Assembly: GCA_004297635.1 (NCBI GenBank)
Contig: SCUQ01000164.1
Span: forward strand, 1 to 6,512
DNA: 6,512 bases
DNA from: Rhizorhabdus sp.
Lineage (GTDB): Bacteria > Pseudomonadota > Alphaproteobacteria > Sphingomonadales > Sphingomonadaceae
Reading direction: 5' to 3'
How positions within the stretch are numbered: the first letter of the stretch is position 1; each line of letters begins with the position of its first letter. The notes below the pieces were generated by a model. The model saw nothing but the letters and a program-made list of their open reading frames with translations, was not told the DNA's origin and ran no database searches. Positions 5,931 to 6,512 of this stretch are shown one piece after another. Position numbers and translations under genes: made by a program.

Positions 5931-6512
5931 TCAGGCTATGTGGTCGCCCCCGCGCCAACCCATCTGTTCGGCATAATGGCGGCGGCACAGCGCGACATAG
6001 CGTTCATTGCCGCCCACTTCGATCTGCGCCCCTTCCTTGACCGGAAAGCCATCGGCGTTGATCCGCAGGTTCATCGTCGCCTTCCGGCCGCACGCGCAGA
6101 TCGCCTTCAGTTCGATCAGATTGTCGGCGATGGCGAGCAGCGCCGCGCTGCCGGGAAAGAGCTTGGCCTGGAAATCGCTGCGCAATCCATAGGCCAGCAC
6201 TGGAATGCCCATCTCGTCGCATACCGCCGCCAGCTGGAACACCTGCGCGCGGGTCAGCCACTGCGCCTCGTCGACCAGAACGCAGTCGACCTTGCCCTCC
6301 GCCAGCTCGATCGCGATCTCCTCATACAGATCGGTATCCGGGTCGATCGCGGTCGCGTGGCTGGCCAGGCCGATCCGCGACGTGACCTTGCCCGGCTCGA
6401 AACGGTCGTCGAAGGCCGCGGTGAACAACAGCGTGCGCATGCCGCGCTCGCGATAGTTGAAGTCGGCCTGGAGCAACGTCGTCGACTTGCCCGCGTTCAT
6501 CGCCGCATAATA
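5931..6512 (-). CDS. tdk: Thymidine kinase (type II), 5' end beyond window
   Basis: The 193 residues in the window begin inside the protein at YYAAMNAGKST, so the first few residues, usually about six, lie past base 6512. The methionine in the P-loop (codon at 6500) is not the start. Thymidine kinase phosphorylates thymidine with ATP to dTMP in pyrimidine salvage, in the cytoplasm. Visible signatures are the P-loop MNAGKST, DDRFEPGKVTSRIGL, and the catalytic Glu in VLVDEAQWL (E82 of the visible part). Others are the lid/lasso segment AYGLRSDFQAKLFPGS, the zinc-binding CACGRKA and CRRH pairs, and the substrate-pocket GGNERYVALC. The length and motif order match the bacterial TK1-like family, closely resembling the E. 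coli enzyme. The C-terminus, MGWRGGDHIA, is short compared with E. coli. It converges on the HisKA_2 kinase with no intervening base. Assignment is secure. Confidence 0.97.
   Translation of the reverse strand, partial: YYAAMNAGKSTTLLQADFNYRERGMRTLLFTAAFDDRFEPGKVTSRIGLASHATAIDPDTDLYEEIAIELAEGKVDCVLVDEAQWLTRAQVFQLAAVCDEMGIPVLAYGLRSDFQAKLFPGSAALLAIADNLIELKAICACGRKATMNLRINADGFPVKEGAQIEVGGNERYVALCRRHYAEQMGWRGGDHIA

Noticed and set aside
5147..6040. 297-codon plus-strand frame overlapping the second kinase and tdk
   Set aside because: It is out of frame with the HisKA_2 kinase and of shadow-like composition (Arg/Ala/Gly-rich).
6498..6500. Methionine codon in the P-loop as the start of thymidine kinase
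   Set aside because: The frame continues upstream to the window edge as YYAA, matching the conserved N-terminus of Tdk, so the real start lies outside.

Overview
The window is GC-rich and densely coding. Gene content and codon use (GC-ending codons throughout) look like an alphaproteobacterium, most plausibly a sphingomonad. That placement rests on style rather than a marker gene. No rRNA, tRNA, CRISPR array, insertion sequence or phage gene is visible, and this reads as chromosomal backbone.

Left third (1-2968): a two-component system in divergent arrangement. The sensor histidine kinase runs leftwards from 2038 and leaves the window at base 1 inside its ATPase domain. Its OmpR/PhoB-type response regulator runs rightwards from 2240 to 2968. 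The kinase has an unusually long periplasmic region of about 390 residues with a Pro/Ala/Gln-rich stretch. The 201-bp divergent spacer carries the same 9-mer, GAAACGAGC, upstream of both genes in the same orientation relative to each. It is a candidate shared control element.

Middle (2988-4178): a GT-B fold glycosyltransferase of family GT4 on the minus strand. It converges on the response regulator with 19 bp between stop codons. No other polysaccharide gene is visible. The 179-bp spacer upstream of it holds several short inverted repeats.

Right half (4358-6512): a small polytopic membrane protein resembling CcdC/DUF1453 proteins is followed 70 bp later by a membrane-bound HisKA_2-type histidine kinase with a KdpD-like DUF4118 four-helix region, both on the plus strand. 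The second kinase abuts thymidine kinase (tdk, minus strand, 5' end outside the window). Their stop codons touch with no base between and together form TGATCA.

Taken together, the window holds two unrelated sensory kinases (one paired, one apparently orphan), an isolated glycosyltransferase and a nucleotide-salvage enzyme. I do not see a coherent undescribed multi-gene system. The most interesting items are the low-complexity sensor domain, the mirrored 9-mer in the divergent promoter region, and the cluster of inverted repeats upstream of the glycosyltransferase.
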